Shown in pieces: positions 45,366 to 54,190 of a DNA stretch of 64,000 bases. Source of the stretch: Schaalia odontolytica (GTDB taxonomy: Bacteria; Actinomycetota; Actinomycetes; Actinomycetales; Actinomycetaceae); NCBI RefSeq assembly GCF_031191545.1, contig NZ_CP133472.1, positions 1,240,001 through 1,304,000 on the forward strand, read 5' to 3'. The stretch's first letter is position 1. Every line of letters begins with the position of its first letter. The translations under genes and the position numbers were made by a program. The notes under the pieces were generated by a model. The model made no database searches. It saw only the letters and a list, made by a program, of their open reading frames with translations, and was not told the DNA's origin.

Positions 45366-46529
45366 TCACGCCTTGGCTGCGGGTCCCACCAGCCAGTTGC
45401 CCATGATCCTAAAGGCTCGGTGAGGGTCGCCGATCTGGCAGTGCTGCGCCATGCCCGGATCCGTCGCCTCGTGGAAGGTGCGCACGTCCAGCGAAGCCGC
45501 GCCCGCGAGAATGCGGCGCACGTCGGACAGGCGCTCAAAGGGGACGTACTGGTCGGCGTCGCCGGCCATTACCAGGCAGGGCTGGCGGATCATGCCTGCC
45601 AGGGGCTCCATCGTGTACGCCCCCAGCGCCCGCAGGACGTCGCTCGGCTTATCCATTCCCGTCAGGTGGCGCCCCTGCTGCAGCTTCCACGCGAGGTCAG
45701 CGCTCGCGTGGGCAGCGACGGACATGGTCGCGTCGATGAGCCATGCGGGATGGGCGCGCTCGACGATCGAGGCCGCGAGCGGACGAACACTCGCGGGCAG
45801 GGGTAGCGTCAGCCCGTCCAGGAGTCGGTACATCATGTCGAAGGCAACGACGTGGCTGATGCGCGGCACGTGGGCGGCGGCCCGCATGACCAGGTATCCG
45901 CCGAAGGAGAGGCCGAGGGCTGCCGCGCTGTCGAGCTCGAAGTGGTCCAAGACGACGTTCGTCGGGCGCTCCCACTCGGCCTCGAGCGGCATGCCTGCCA
46001 GGGCGGTGTGTCCCTGTCCGGGTCCGTCGAAGGCAATGACGTCGAAGGGGCGGCAGGGGAAGTACTCGGAGAACCCCATGATCTCCTCCGCATACCCGTC
46101 GAAGCCGTTCATCATGACGAGGGTGGAAGGCGCGTCGGGGAATCGGGCACGATCGTCAGGATCGGCCTGCCAGTGGATCGCCGTCAGTGAGCCATCCCTG
46201 TAGGGGATAGTGTGCCGGCGCATCGCCAGGAGAGAGTGGGAGGCGTCGAAGTTGCGCGATGCCGCGTCGACGAAGCGCCGCTTGCGCGGGTCGTGCTCGG
46301 GCAGGTAGAAGGCGGCCAGAAAGTACAGTCGCCACGCGGCCGCCGCGTCCCCCTCGGATGAGAAGCGCTCGGCGAGGCGCTGCGCGAGTGTCGTGATCTG
46401 TTTTGTTGATCGAATATTGGGGAGCTTGGTGGTCGCGATCCTATCCATGCCGACGCGGTCAAGTATCGGAGCGAAGGTCCGGTTGAGCTGCAGGTCAAAT
46501 TGGCGGTTGCCGGTGTATTCGGTGAACAT
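45366..46529 (-). CDS. Alpha/beta hydrolase (FrsA/DUF1100-like)
   Basis: 387 residues from ATG 46529 (MFTEYTGNRQF), chosen because TACAGT lies 6 bases upstream; a 14-residue longer frame exists. Residues 1-120 form a helical cap; the hydrolase core starts at TLVMMNGFDGYAEE. The nucleophile elbow is LGLSFGGYLVM, the acid is near GDADQYVPFE and a candidate His is in the C-terminal AQHCQIGD. The arrangement resembles FrsA and 2,6-dihydroxypseudooxynicotine-hydrolase-like enzymes. It is divergent from a TetR gene, which probably controls it. Substrate unknown. Confidence 0.82.
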   Translation of the reverse strand: MFTEYTGNRQFDLQLNRTFAPILDRVGMDRIATTKLPNIRSTKQITTLAQRLAERFSSEGDAAAAWRLYFLAAFYLPEHDPRKRRFVDAASRNFDASHSLLAMRRHTIPYRDGSLTAIHWQADPDDRARFPDAPSTLVMMNGFDGYAEEIMGFSEYFPCRPFDVIAFDGPGQGHTALAGMPLEAEWERPTNVVLDHFELDSAAALGLSFGGYLVMRAAAHVPRISHVVAFDMMYRLLDGLTLPLPASVRPLAASIVERAHPAWLIDATMSVAAHASADLAWKLQQGRHLTGMDKPSDVLRALGAYTMEPLAGMIRQPCLVMAGDADQYVPFERLSDVRRILAGAASLDVRTFHEATDPGMAQHCQIGDPHRAFRIMGNWLVGPAAKA

Positions 46530-46535
46530 GCATCG

Positions 46536-46541
46536 ACTGTA
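46536..46541 (-). promoter_or_regulatory. -10-like TACAGT of the hydrolase gene
   Basis: Six bases before the ATG on the minus strand. The 127-base divergent gap to the TetR gene contains small palindromes such as CTATTGATAG (46626-46635), a possible TetR operator half; low certainty. Confidence 0.35.
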
Positions 46542-46656
46542 TCGCCTGTCTACGTGTGGAGGACAGCACAATAACGAACGGAATGTTAGCTATCGGACGG
46601 AGCAACCGTTATGCGTAGGATAAGCCTATTGATAGCGGAAAAATGATCGGAGAGAC

Positions 46657-47256
46657 ATGTTCCTGCGTAGCGCAGATAAGCATGGGTGCGAAGCCGAGAA
46701 GAATCTCGACCTGCGCATCCGCAAGACGCGTCGGGCGATCCGCTCGGGCCTCGTCAAGGCGTGCCAAGCCAAGCCCTACGCGCACGTGAGCGTCACCGAC
46801 ATCTGCGCCGCATCGATGGTCTCTCGCACGACCTTCTACGATCACTACACCGACAAAGACGCGCTCCTAGCCGAGGCCGTCTCGTTCCTCCTCGAAGAGA
46901 TAACTCCGGCGCTTGAGGGCCTATGGTTTGGCGACGTGCGCAACAGTCGAGCAGTTGCCCGACAGCTCACTGACATCTACGCGCGCAACGGCCGCGCCAT
47001 GCAGACCCTGCTGGCCATTCGGGTGGGCGGCGACGGCGACCTGCACGAGCAGCTGTGTCGAACGGCCCGTTCGGTATTTACTGATTGGGCCCGCGGACGC
47101 ATGGATGATGACGTTCTGCCGCTCGCAGCGGACATCTACGCATCCGTCTTCTTGACCTTCATCGAACGCAGCGCAACCAAGCCCCTCACGGACGAAGAAC
47201 TAGCCGCGATCGACCGTACCCGCGAGCTCTTCATCGCAGGCTTCGCCGCGCGGTAG
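46657..47256 (+). CDS. TetR family transcriptional regulator
   Basis: 199 residues, ATG 46657 with GGAG upstream. The helix-turn-helix is at about residues 40-65 (HVSVTDICAASMVSRTTFYDHYTDKDALLAEA), with the TetR-typical SRTTFYxHYxxKxxL. The C-terminal ligand-binding region (~75-199) is helical and resembles the TetR_C group of small regulators. Divergent from the alpha/beta hydrolase, so it likely represses that gene and itself until a ligand binds. Confidence 0.88.
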   Translation: MFLRSADKHGCEAEKNLDLRIRKTRRAIRSGLVKACQAKPYAHVSVTDICAASMVSRTTFYDHYTDKDALLAEAVSFLLEEITPALEGLWFGDVRNSRAVARQLTDIYARNGRAMQTLLAIRVGGDGDLHEQLCRTARSVFTDWARGRMDDDVLPLAADIYASVFLTFIERSATKPLTDEELAAIDRTRELFIAGFAAR

Positions 47257-47257
47257 G

Positions 47258-47521
47258 TCAGCGGTAGATGCGTGACCGATGATCGATGTTGATGGCGAGG
47301 ATCAGTAACTCATCATCTTCGATGGAAGCTATGATCCGATAGTTGCCGACACGGTATCGCCACAAGCCTGCCAGGTTGCCGGTCAGTCCCTTCCCTCGCG
47401 AGCGGGGATCCTCGCCGCTCGCAGTCTCGCGGAGGTAGTCGATGATACGGCGTGCGGTTGGCTTATCGAGTTTGCTGAGCTGCTTGAGTGCACGCGGTGA
47501 CAGCTCAGCCCTCCAGGCCAA
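47258..47521 (-). CDS. RelE/ParE-family toxin
   Basis: 87 residues. WRAELSPRALKQLSKLDKPTARRI and LWRYRVGNYRIIASIEDDELLILAINIDHRSRIYR are the RelE fold signatures, with the C-terminal HRxxIYR typical of mRNA-cutting RelE. Its start overlaps the antitoxin gene by 17 bases, so translation is coupled. It would cut mRNA at the ribosome when the antitoxin is lost. Confidence 0.92.
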   Translation of the reverse strand: MAWRAELSPRALKQLSKLDKPTARRIIDYLRETASGEDPRSRGKGLTGNLAGLWRYRVGNYRIIASIEDDELLILAINIDHRSRIYR

Positions 47522-47747
47522 GGGTCTTCACCGCCTCGTCAAGGCTCACCGATGCTGTGCGTCCACTGCGAATGTCCTCGAGTTCCGCCTGCAGTGAGTA
47601 GGCAAGCTCGATCTCTTCGAGCGCTGATTCGATGGCGCGATTCATGTAGAACGACTTCGTTCGTCCCGTCCGCTCAGCAAGGGCCGTGAGGCGGGCGTCG
47701 ATCTCGGGATCGAGCTTGACGGAGCGTGCAACCCGTGCCGTAGACAT
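47505..47747 (-). CDS. Ribbon-helix-helix antitoxin (RelB/DinJ-like)
   Basis: 80 residues. The N-terminal ARVARSVKLDPEIDARLTALA is an RHH DNA-binding domain; the second half wraps the toxin. A strong GAGGAGG ribosome-binding site precedes the ATG, favouring antitoxin over toxin synthesis. A perfect palindrome just upstream is the probable operator for autoregulation. Confidence 0.92.
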   Translation of the reverse strand: MSTARVARSVKLDPEIDARLTALAERTGRTKSFYMNRAIESALEEIELAYSLQAELEDIRSGRTASVSLDEAVKTLGLEG

Positions 47748-47764
47748 GTGTCCTCCTCAATAGT

Positions 47765-47778
47765 GACTACGCGTAGTC
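47765..47778. promoter_or_regulatory. Operator palindrome of the toxin-antitoxin operon
   Basis: GACTACGCGTAGTC, a perfect 14-base palindrome 18 bases upstream of the antitoxin ATG, in the position expected for RHH repressor binding. Confidence 0.7.
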
Positions 47779-47923
47779 TAACGCTCTTCGGAAATAGTTG
47801 GGAGAGTCTGCGATGCATGATGAGTATGGAATGACATGGTCGTCGACATGCCATCAACGCACGATAATCGGGGATCAAGAGACTAATGGTGAACAGAGCG
47901 TCCGATAAAAGATCAAAGGGCAC

Positions 47924-47952
47924 TGTCGCGGTGCGCGCGAAAGTGTTACCGT
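47924..47952 (+). promoter_or_regulatory. Candidate promoter of the FGGY kinase gene with partial operator
   Basis: TGTCGC, 17 bases, TACCGT. GTGTTACCGTTAGCGC overlaps the -10-like region and looks like an imperfect LacI-family site (GTTAGCGC half). Weak. The remainder of 47779-48001 shows no gene. Confidence 0.3.
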
Positions 47953-48001
47953 TAGCGCATTCCAGGCACCGGCCTCGTCAATGAAGACTTAAGGAGCACA
48001 C

Positions 48002-49606
48002 ATGAGCACCGATCCTCGCGCAGCTATCGCCGCCGCTGACACCGCACTCGGCATCGAGTTCGGCTCGACCCGCATTAAGGCGGTCCTCGTCGGCCCCGAC
48101 CACGAGGTGCTCGCGACCGGGGGCCACGGGTGGGAGAACCACCTCGAAGGCGGCCTGTGGTCCTACACCCTCGACGAGGTTGTGGAGGGTCTGCGCGCCG
48201 CCTACACCTCCCTTGTCGCGGACGTGCACGACCGCTACGAGGTCACCCCCACGTCTTACGGCTCGATCGGCATCTCCGGCATGATGCACGGATACCTTGC
48301 CTTCGACGCTCAGGACAACCTGCTCGCTCCCTTCCGCACCTGGCGTAACACGAACACGGGGCGCGCAGCCGACGAGCTCACGAGGCTCTTCGGATTCAAC
48401 ATCCCCCTGCGCTGGTCGATCGCCCACCTGCATCAGGCGGTCCTCGACTCAGAGGAGCACGCGCCGCGGGTCGCGCGCCTGACAACGCTGGCGGGATGGG
48501 TCCACCACCAGCTCACTGGCCGCCACGTCCTGGGCGTGGGCGACGCGTCCGGGATGTTCCCGATCGACTCGCAGGCGGGGACGTACGTCGAGTCCTACCT
48601 CGACCAGTACGAGGCCCTTGTGGCCGACCGCGTCCCCTGGCGCGTGCGCGAGGTGCTCCCGGCCGTGCTGAGCGCGGGCGAGGATGCGGGCGCGCTCACC
48701 CCCGAGGGTGCCGTTCTTCTTGACCCGACCGGCACGCTGCAGGCCGGGATCGCTCTATGCCCGCCCGAGGGCGACGCGGGCACCGGCATGATCGCCACGA
48801 ACGCGATCGCGCGGCGCACGGGCAATATTTCGTGCGGAACCTCCGTTTTCTTGATGGCCGTCCTCGAACGCTCTCTCACCGAGCTCCACACCGAGATCGA
48901 TATGGTCACGACGCCCGACGGATCGCCGGTCGCGATGGTTCACTCGAATAACGGCGCGTCCGAGATCGATGCGTGGGTGGGTTGGTTCGCGGAGTTTGCG
49001 CGCCTGGTGGGTGCCGACGCGAGCGTCCCGGCGATCTACGACGCCCTCTACAACCACGCGCTCACGGGCGAGGCCGACGCTGGTGGTGTCATGGCCTACA
49101 ACACCCTATCCGCCGAGCCGCTCGTCGGCCAGGAGGTCGCGCAGCCTGTCTTTACGCACACGGCCGACGCGCGCGTGACCCTGGCCAACGCTGTTCGTGC
49201 CCAGCTCATGAGCGTCTTCGCGGCCGTGCGCATCGGTGTTGACATCCTGAGCGACGAGGGCGTGAGCCTCGACTCGCTCTTTGCCCACGGCGGTCTCTTC
49301 AAGACGCCGGGTGTCGCCCAGCAGATCCTTGCGGACTCGCTGAACATCCCCGTCTCCGTCGGAGACACCGCAGGCGAGGGCGGCGCGTGGGGTATCGCGG
49401 TGCTCGCGCGCTACCGTGCCGCCGTGGCCAGGGGCGCGGCCGCGCCCGCCCTGCCGGACTACCTCTCCGAGCGCGTCTTTGCGGGAGCGTCCGTCTCCAC
49501 CTTGGAGCCCACTGCCGAGGGCGTGGCCGGATACGAGCGCTTCCTCGAGGCCTACCGCGCTGCCCTGCCCGGCGTGGAGGCGATCGCCCGGGGCACCGGT
49601 CGCTGA
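48002..49606 (+). CDS. FGGY-family carbohydrate kinase (pentulose-kinase-like)
   Basis: 534 residues, ATG after AAGGAG. Actin-like ATPase fold: N-terminal phosphate loop LGIEFGSTRIKAVLV, GISGMMHGYLAF, then C-terminal GNISCGTSVFLMA and AHGGLFKTPGVAQQI with AGEGGAWGIA. The family phosphorylates xylulose, ribulose or related sugars. The version with GISGMMHGY is found beside arabinose/ribulose genes in related bacteria, so an L-ribulose- or xylulose-type substrate is likely, but no isomerase or epimerase is nearby here. Its own strong terminator follows. Confidence 0.85.
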   Translation: MSTDPRAAIAAADTALGIEFGSTRIKAVLVGPDHEVLATGGHGWENHLEGGLWSYTLDEVVEGLRAAYTSLVADVHDRYEVTPTSYGSIGISGMMHGYLAFDAQDNLLAPFRTWRNTNTGRAADELTRLFGFNIPLRWSIAHLHQAVLDSEEHAPRVARLTTLAGWVHHQLTGRHVLGVGDASGMFPIDSQAGTYVESYLDQYEALVADRVPWRVREVLPAVLSAGEDAGALTPEGAVLLDPTGTLQAGIALCPPEGDAGTGMIATNAIARRTGNISCGTSVFLMAVLERSLTELHTEIDMVTTPDGSPVAMVHSNNGASEIDAWVGWFAEFARLVGADASVPAIYDALYNHALTGEADAGGVMAYNTLSAEPLVGQEVAQPVFTHTADARVTLANAVRAQLMSVFAAVRIGVDILSDEGVSLDSLFAHGGLFKTPGVAQQILADSLNIPVSVGDTAGEGGAWGIAVLARYRAAVARGAAAPALPDYLSERVFAGASVSTLEPTAEGVAGYERFLEAYRAALPGVEAIARGTGR

Positions 49607-49657
49607 CGAGGCATGGGCTGGGGAGCGCGGACCGGCTCGCCCAGCCCACACCTCGTC
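49605..49657 (+). terminator. Strong terminator of the FGGY kinase gene
   Basis: GACGAGG-CA-TGGGCTGGG pairs with CCCAGCCCA-CA-CCTCGTC, with inner GAGC/GCTC. The left arm overlaps the stop codon; TTTG follows. Confidence 0.8.
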
Positions 49658-49674
49658 GTTTGTGGGAAACCCGC

Positions 49675-49680
49675 TACGAT
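49675..49680 (+). promoter_or_regulatory. -10-like TACGAT of the DUF5926 gene
   Basis: Seven bases before ATG 49688 and no Shine-Dalgarno; leaderless start. Confidence 0.5.
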
Positions 49681-49687
49681 AACTCCC

Positions 49688-50569
49688 ATGGGTAAAGCTA
49701 GCCGCCGTAAGAAGGTCACCGATCCCGCCAAGCTCAAGGCGTATCGCCCGCCGATCCCCTTCGTCGCGCGCCCCTACGAGGGACTGCCGAAGGAGATCGA
49801 GCTGGTCGCCATGCGCGAGCTCATCCCGGCGGCCACGCTGACCGCACGCACCGACGCCGACCACGGCGGCGTCGAATTTGACTTCGTCACTCTCCTGCCC
49901 GAGGGGCACCCCGCGATGGTGCGCCCCGACGGCCGCATTCTCGTTGCGCTGCAGACCCGTTCGAACTCCGCGGACCTCAGCCACGACGCGGGTGCCGCGC
50001 TGCTCGCGGCCATCGCCGCGAAGGAAGCGGGCGACGAGGGCGTCATCTCGATCGACGTGCGCGAGCCGTCCGAGCGTCTCCAGGACATTGTCGACGTCGA
50101 CAGCTTCACGGACATGAAGCTCGAGGAGGACTTCTCCTTCTGGTTCGATCCGGCCGAGGAGATCGACGACCAGACGCGTCGCGCTCTCGAGCAGAACCGC
50201 GACGAGATCATTCCGACCGAGCCCGTGCCCGGCGTCCCCGGCGCGTACTGGTGCGAGATGAACCGTAATTTCGTCCGTTTCCTGACGGACAATGACGAGG
50301 CCAAGCTCTTCGACGCACTGGCCCGCCTGGCTGCGCGCGGCGAGGCCAACGTCGGCGAGGGCTCTCGCTACGTGGGTTCCTTCCGTGCGTGCGGCCTGAT
50401 CGTCCCGGTCTTCGAGCTGCCCGAGGGTGCCAGCGCGACCGATGTCGCGCCCGGCACCCAGGCCCTTGCCAAGGCGCTCGCGGAAGCCCTGACGGTGACC
50501 GAACGCCTGGACGACAAAGAACGCCGCGCACGCCAGGGCCTCGTCTCCCGAGCCGTGACGATCCGCTGA
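49688..50569 (+). CDS. DUF5926 family protein
   Basis: 293 residues, soluble. N-terminal MGKASRRKKV is a basic tail; the rest is acidic alpha/beta with VEFDFVTLLPEG, DFSFWFDPAEE and PGAYWCEMNRNFVRFL. Matches the DUF5926 family of actinobacteria, whose role is not known. The SecC-like or nucleic-acid-binding look of the MGKxSRRK tail is suggestive only. It stands alone between two strong terminators, so it is a single-gene transcript. The ATG is fixed by the upstream TACGAT. Confidence 0.85.
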   Translation: MGKASRRKKVTDPAKLKAYRPPIPFVARPYEGLPKEIELVAMRELIPAATLTARTDADHGGVEFDFVTLLPEGHPAMVRPDGRILVALQTRSNSADLSHDAGAALLAAIAAKEAGDEGVISIDVREPSERLQDIVDVDSFTDMKLEEDFSFWFDPAEEIDDQTRRALEQNRDEIIPTEPVPGVPGAYWCEMNRNFVRFLTDNDEAKLFDALARLAARGEANVGEGSRYVGSFRACGLIVPVFELPEGASATDVAPGTQALAKALAEALTVTERLDDKERRARQGLVSRAVTIR

Positions 50570-50610
50570 GGATAGTTTTACCCGTCGTTTAGATAGGTTT
50601 GTCGCTCACA

Positions 50611-50650
50611 TTACGGGCGACGGGACGCGATTGCGCCCCGTCGCCCGTAA
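50611..50650 (+). terminator. Strong terminator of the DUF5926 gene
   Basis: TTACGGGCGACGGG (50611-50624) and CCCGTCGCCCGTAA (50637-50650) form a perfect 14-bp stem, with CGC/GCG continuing inside one mismatch. The right arm overlaps the -10-like region of the next gene, so the two signals are packed together. Confidence 0.85.
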
Positions 50651-50653
50651 ACT
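50648..50653 (+). promoter_or_regulatory. -10-like TAAACT of the glycosyltransferase gene
   Basis: Seven bases before GTG 50661; overlaps the last bases of the terminator stem. No good -35. Confidence 0.35.
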
Positions 50654-50660
50654 ATTAGTC

Positions 50661-51509
50661 GTGAACTATCCTGCCGGATCTCGAGGTTCCCACCCGCAGC
50701 GCGTCGCCGCCGTCATCGCTGCACACAACGTCGGGCGCGCCGTCGCGGCCACCGTGCGCGCATGCCGCGCTATACCCAGCGTTGACCTCCTCATCGTCGT
50801 CGACGATGGTTCCACCGACGACACCGGGCGAGCCGCCCGAGCCGCCGGCGCCGTCGTCGTGCGCCACTCCGTCGAGCGCGGGCGCGCCTCGGCCATCGAA
50901 ACCGGCGTAAAGGTCGCAGCCATGCGTGATCGTCCCGACGGGCCGCCCCGCCACATCCTCCTCCTGTCGCCCGACCTGGGCGAGTCCGCCGTTGAGGCCA
51001 CGGCCCTCGTCGAGGCAGTGTTCGCCCGCCAGGCCGACATGGCTATCGCCGTCCCGGCCACGGGCCGCGAGTACTCCGGCTACGGTCCGGGCGTCGCCCG
51101 TCGTCTCATCCGCCGTAAGACTGGCTGGAACTGCCACTACCCCCTCAGCTACCAGCGTTGCCTGACGCGCGAAGCCATCGACGCCGCCATGCCCTTCGCG
51201 GGCCGTTACGTGCTCGAAGCCGCGATGACGATCAGCGTGTTGCGCGCGGGCCTGTCCGTCATGGAGGTCCCCTGCAATTTCGCGCACTCGGGTGCGGATC
51301 GGTCGCTGGGTTCCCTCAACCGTCCGGCCCGCATGTTCGACGCAGTGCGCGCCACCGTCAGCCAGCTCTTCCACTCCGACGCGCGCTCCAAGCGTCGCGC
51401 CGACCATGAACAGGGGATTGGTGTGCCCTACCCGGCCCCGGCCTCGGCCCATGACGAGACGGAGGGATTCGACTCGCCCTCGGCGCGCTCCGGGGAGATG
51501 GTCGGGTGA
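50661..51509 (+). CDS. Family 2 glycosyltransferase
   Basis: 282 residues from GTG 50661. GT2 landmarks: VAAVIAAHNVGRAVAATV at the start, LLIVVDDGSTDDTG with the Asp pair for UDP/GDP-sugar binding, GRASAIETGVK, and ILLLSPDLGESA where the DxD-like segment would be. RRLIRRKTGWN and FAGRYVLEAAMTI follow. No membrane segments, so it acts at the inner face, perhaps on a lipid carrier. The stop overlaps the GTG of the DUF2079 gene (GTGA). The C-terminal 40 residues are polar and probably disordered. Confidence 0.85.
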   Translation: MNYPAGSRGSHPQRVAAVIAAHNVGRAVAATVRACRAIPSVDLLIVVDDGSTDDTGRAARAAGAVVVRHSVERGRASAIETGVKVAAMRDRPDGPPRHILLLSPDLGESAVEATALVEAVFARQADMAIAVPATGREYSGYGPGVARRLIRRKTGWNCHYPLSYQRCLTREAIDAAMPFAGRYVLEAAMTISVLRAGLSVMEVPCNFAHSGADRSLGSLNRPARMFDAVRATVSQLFHSDARSKRRADHEQGIGVPYPAPASAHDETEGFDSPSARSGEMVG

Positions 51510-53200
51510 AGGGCCCGGATCGCTCAGCCGTCGGTCGCCTGGTCGCGACGTGGTGGCTGCCCGCTGCGATCGCGTGCCTTGTCGGCACACTCTACGTCTG
51601 CTATTCGGTGGCGCAGTGGCGCGCGCTCGTCGCCCCCTCCTGGGATCTGGGCATCTTCACCGAGGCCGTCCAGGCGTATTCGCGCTTCGAAGCACCCATT
51701 GCTCCCATCAAGGGCCCGGGCTACAACCTGCTCGGCGACCACTTTCATCCGATCCTGGCACTCCTGGGGCCCATCTTTCGTTTCTTCCCTTCCGCGCTGA
51801 CCCTCCTCGTAGTCCAGGACGTGCTGATCGCCGCGTCGGTCCTGCCCATCGCGCGCCTGGCTCAGAGTCTCCTCGGACGAGGAGGCGCGCTCCTCGTCGG
51901 GCTCGCCTACGGGCTGGGGTGGGGACTCCAGGGGGCGGTCGGCGCGCAGTTTCACGAGGTCTGCGTGGCCGTGCCGCTGTTGGCGTTCGGGGGCGTTGCC
52001 TTCGTTGAACGGCGGTGGGGCGTGTGTATGGCGTGGCTGGCTCCGCTGGTTCTTGTCAAGGAAGATCTCGGGCTCACGGTCTTTGTTGCGGGACTCGCGC
52101 TCGCCTGGCGACGCCGAGGCGAGGGGCGCCCAGGGATCCTGGCGTCGATAGCGTACGCTCTGTTCGGTATCATCGCGTTTGTGTTGACCATCAAGGTGCT
52201 GCTTCCTGCGATGAATCCCGCCGGAACGTGGGCCTACTCGCTTGACGGTGCCGCGACCGGCGCGGGCACGCCGACCGGAGGAACTACCGCCGCTCGCGAG
52301 ATTCCCTCCCTGTGGGGCATCCTCACGACCCCCTCTGTCAAGCTCGTGTCCCTCCTCGTCCTCGCGGCCGGAGCGGGCTTCGTGGGCGCGGCATCGCCCT
52401 GGTTTGCGCTGGTGGTCCCGACGCTTGCGTGGCGCTTCGCAGGCTCCGTCGAGACCTATTACGTGTGGGACTCCTGGCACTACAACGCTGTCCTCGTGCC
52501 GATCGCTGCGTGTTCGCTGCTCGATGTTGTCGACCGGTGGGTCTCACCCGAGGGTGTCGGCCGCACACTCGATCTCCCCGCGCGCAGCACGCGGGCGAGG
52601 TCGGCCAGCCAGCGCCTCGGCGAAGCAAGCGGGGACGAGAGTACGGCCTGTGGCGGAAGCGATGGCCTGGGGGGCACGGCGAGCCGCACCCGATGCGGAG
52701 TTGACGTGGCCGATGCCGTCGGTATTCAGGGAGACTGTGCAGGCGCGCAAACGCTCGTTGCGGCCGGCTTGGGCAGAGACGGAACCGTGGCCTCGCCCGG
52801 CATCGCCTGGCGGTGCGCCGCCTGGGTGGTGGCGTGCGTGCCCGCGCTGTCTCTCGCGCTGACGGCCTCGTCGCTGCCGCTGTGGCACCTGCCCGATCTC
52901 ACGGAGGATCCACGCATGGCCGCCGCCCTCGGAGCGCTGGACGCGGTGCCCGAGGGTGTGAGCGTCGAGACCGACACGACGCTGCTCGCGCGCCTCGTGC
53001 CCGGGCGCGAGGTCTACTGGGTCGGCACGACCGGGAAGATGGATACCCCTCCGGAGTATGTCGTCATCGACGCGCGCTCCTACGCGTGGGGCGACCAGCA
53101 GGTCGACGCCGAGTCCTGGGCGGCCGCCGCCCACCCCGGCCACACCTACGAAACCGTCTATGCCAAGCAGGGCTTCCGCGTCGCGCGTCGCACGTCTTGA
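51506..53200 (+). CDS. DUF2079 polytopic membrane protein
   Basis: 564 residues, GTG start overlapping the glycosyltransferase stop. Eight or more membrane segments; the family-typical SWDLGIFTEAVQAYSRF, GDHFHPILALLGPIFRF and FHEVCVAVPLLAFG are present. DUF2079 proteins resemble GT-C glycosyltransferases, which would fit the coupled GT2 gene. A polar ~95-residue insert (about residues 345-440, rich in Ser, Gly, Ala, Arg) interrupts the membrane part before a last helix and an extracytoplasmic tail. The role is inferred as sugar transfer or export onto a lipid-linked glycan. Confidence 0.8.
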   Translation: MKGPDRSAVGRLVATWWLPAAIACLVGTLYVCYSVAQWRALVAPSWDLGIFTEAVQAYSRFEAPIAPIKGPGYNLLGDHFHPILALLGPIFRFFPSALTLLVVQDVLIAASVLPIARLAQSLLGRGGALLVGLAYGLGWGLQGAVGAQFHEVCVAVPLLAFGGVAFVERRWGVCMAWLAPLVLVKEDLGLTVFVAGLALAWRRRGEGRPGILASIAYALFGIIAFVLTIKVLLPAMNPAGTWAYSLDGAATGAGTPTGGTTAAREIPSLWGILTTPSVKLVSLLVLAAGAGFVGAASPWFALVVPTLAWRFAGSVETYYVWDSWHYNAVLVPIAACSLLDVVDRWVSPEGVGRTLDLPARSTRARSASQRLGEASGDESTACGGSDGLGGTASRTRCGVDVADAVGIQGDCAGAQTLVAAGLGRDGTVASPGIAWRCAAWVVACVPALSLALTASSLPLWHLPDLTEDPRMAAALGALDAVPEGVSVETDTTLLARLVPGREVYWVGTTGKMDTPPEYVVIDARSYAWGDQQVDAESWAAAAHPGHTYETVYAKQGFRVARRTS

Positions 53201-53362
53201 TACAGCGGGCCCGCGCAGCCAGAACTCCTGCGGAGCGACACCCTTGCGTCAATTCCTACTCGGTGCTGTTGTGACGGCATATGCAATGCGCGCCAGATGT
53301 ATAGGCCCGCATTGCTGTTATCTGCTGCCGAAGACTATGTCGCCACGTGTGTATGATCTCGC

Positions 53363-53632
53363 TCAGTCGCAGAGACCCTCGATCCTTCTGAGTTCGCCGA
53401 AGTAATCAAGATCATCCATTGCTCGGTCAGCAACGTGCCAATTGCTTTGGCGATCTTTGCTGAAGTCTCCCTCAGGATCCAGCAATTGCAAGATGTTCAG
53501 AATGTAGGATTGGCAACGTCTGTAGAGATACTGGTCATCCTGGCAATCCTGTTCCTCGCTGGCCCGGTTGAGCCAGTCGCGTACGGCGAGTTCCTGATCG
53601 CCCTTTGTCGGCAGTGAATCGGACAGATGCAT
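53363..53632 (-). CDS. Small acidic hypothetical protein
   Basis: 89 residues, soluble, rich in Asp, Leu and Arg (DWLNRASEEQDCQDDQYLYRRC, DRAMDDLDYFGELRRIEG). I do not recognise a family. The sequence reads as real helical protein and not noise, but the ribosome-binding site (GAGGAG) is too close to the ATG, so the start is uncertain, and it stands alone in a gene-poor, lower-GC stretch. It may be a remnant of an immunity-type or mobile-element gene. No gene is visible in 53201-53362. Confidence 0.45.
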   Translation of the reverse strand: MHLSDSLPTKGDQELAVRDWLNRASEEQDCQDDQYLYRRCQSYILNILQLLDPEGDFSKDRQSNWHVADRAMDDLDYFGELRRIEGLCD

Positions 53633-53938
53633 GCTCCTCGATGAACGCAGGCAGACACTCCGTTTATCGGTTTAAAGCTGAGTGGAAACACGGTGATGTC
53701 GCACAAGCTCGGCGAATGAATGAAATGTTTCCACTAGCCGACCATCGTGTTCGGGATTCGCTGGTCAAGGGGCAGTGCGTGGCTAGGCTAGCCTGCGACA
53801 ATCGCGTCCGCAGCGGCGGATGTTTCAGAGTGAAGGCATCTGGAGTGCTTCCGGGGGCTCACCTGGATTGCGTGGCCGCGACGGTACTTGCCCGGAGTGG
53901 CGCTGCACCCGATCTGTGGACATTGCACCTCTTCTGAT

Positions 53939-53995
53939 CGGGTGTAGCGTGACGTTACGGGTGTAGTGCCCCGTAACGGGTGTAGCGCTTGCCGG
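53939..53995 (+). repeat. Three-copy 19-bp iterated array
   Basis: CGGGTGTAG starts at 53939, 53958 and 53977, exactly 19 bases apart; the remaining bases of each unit differ. CGTTACGGG (53953-53961) and CCCGTAACG (53970-53978) also form a 9-bp inverted repeat across unit 2. Confidence 0.65.
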
Positions 53996-54190
53996 GATGA
54001 AGCCGGTTGCTGCGTCGGCTTCGTACTTGAGTCACACACGTCGCGCGGCTGAGAAACAATGACTGACGCTTCGGTACTTGTGTGCAAGTTCTGCCAGAAC
54101 TGACCGCGGTGATGTCTTACAGGGGGATTTACCTTCAGGAGCGGCACCTCAGTGGCGTGTTAACCCTTCAATGCGCAGCTAAACCCGATA

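Noticed and set aside
53788-54147. 119-residue minus-strand open frame in the gene-poor stretch
   Set aside because: No ribosome-binding site, runs through the repeats, and its composition is not protein-like.
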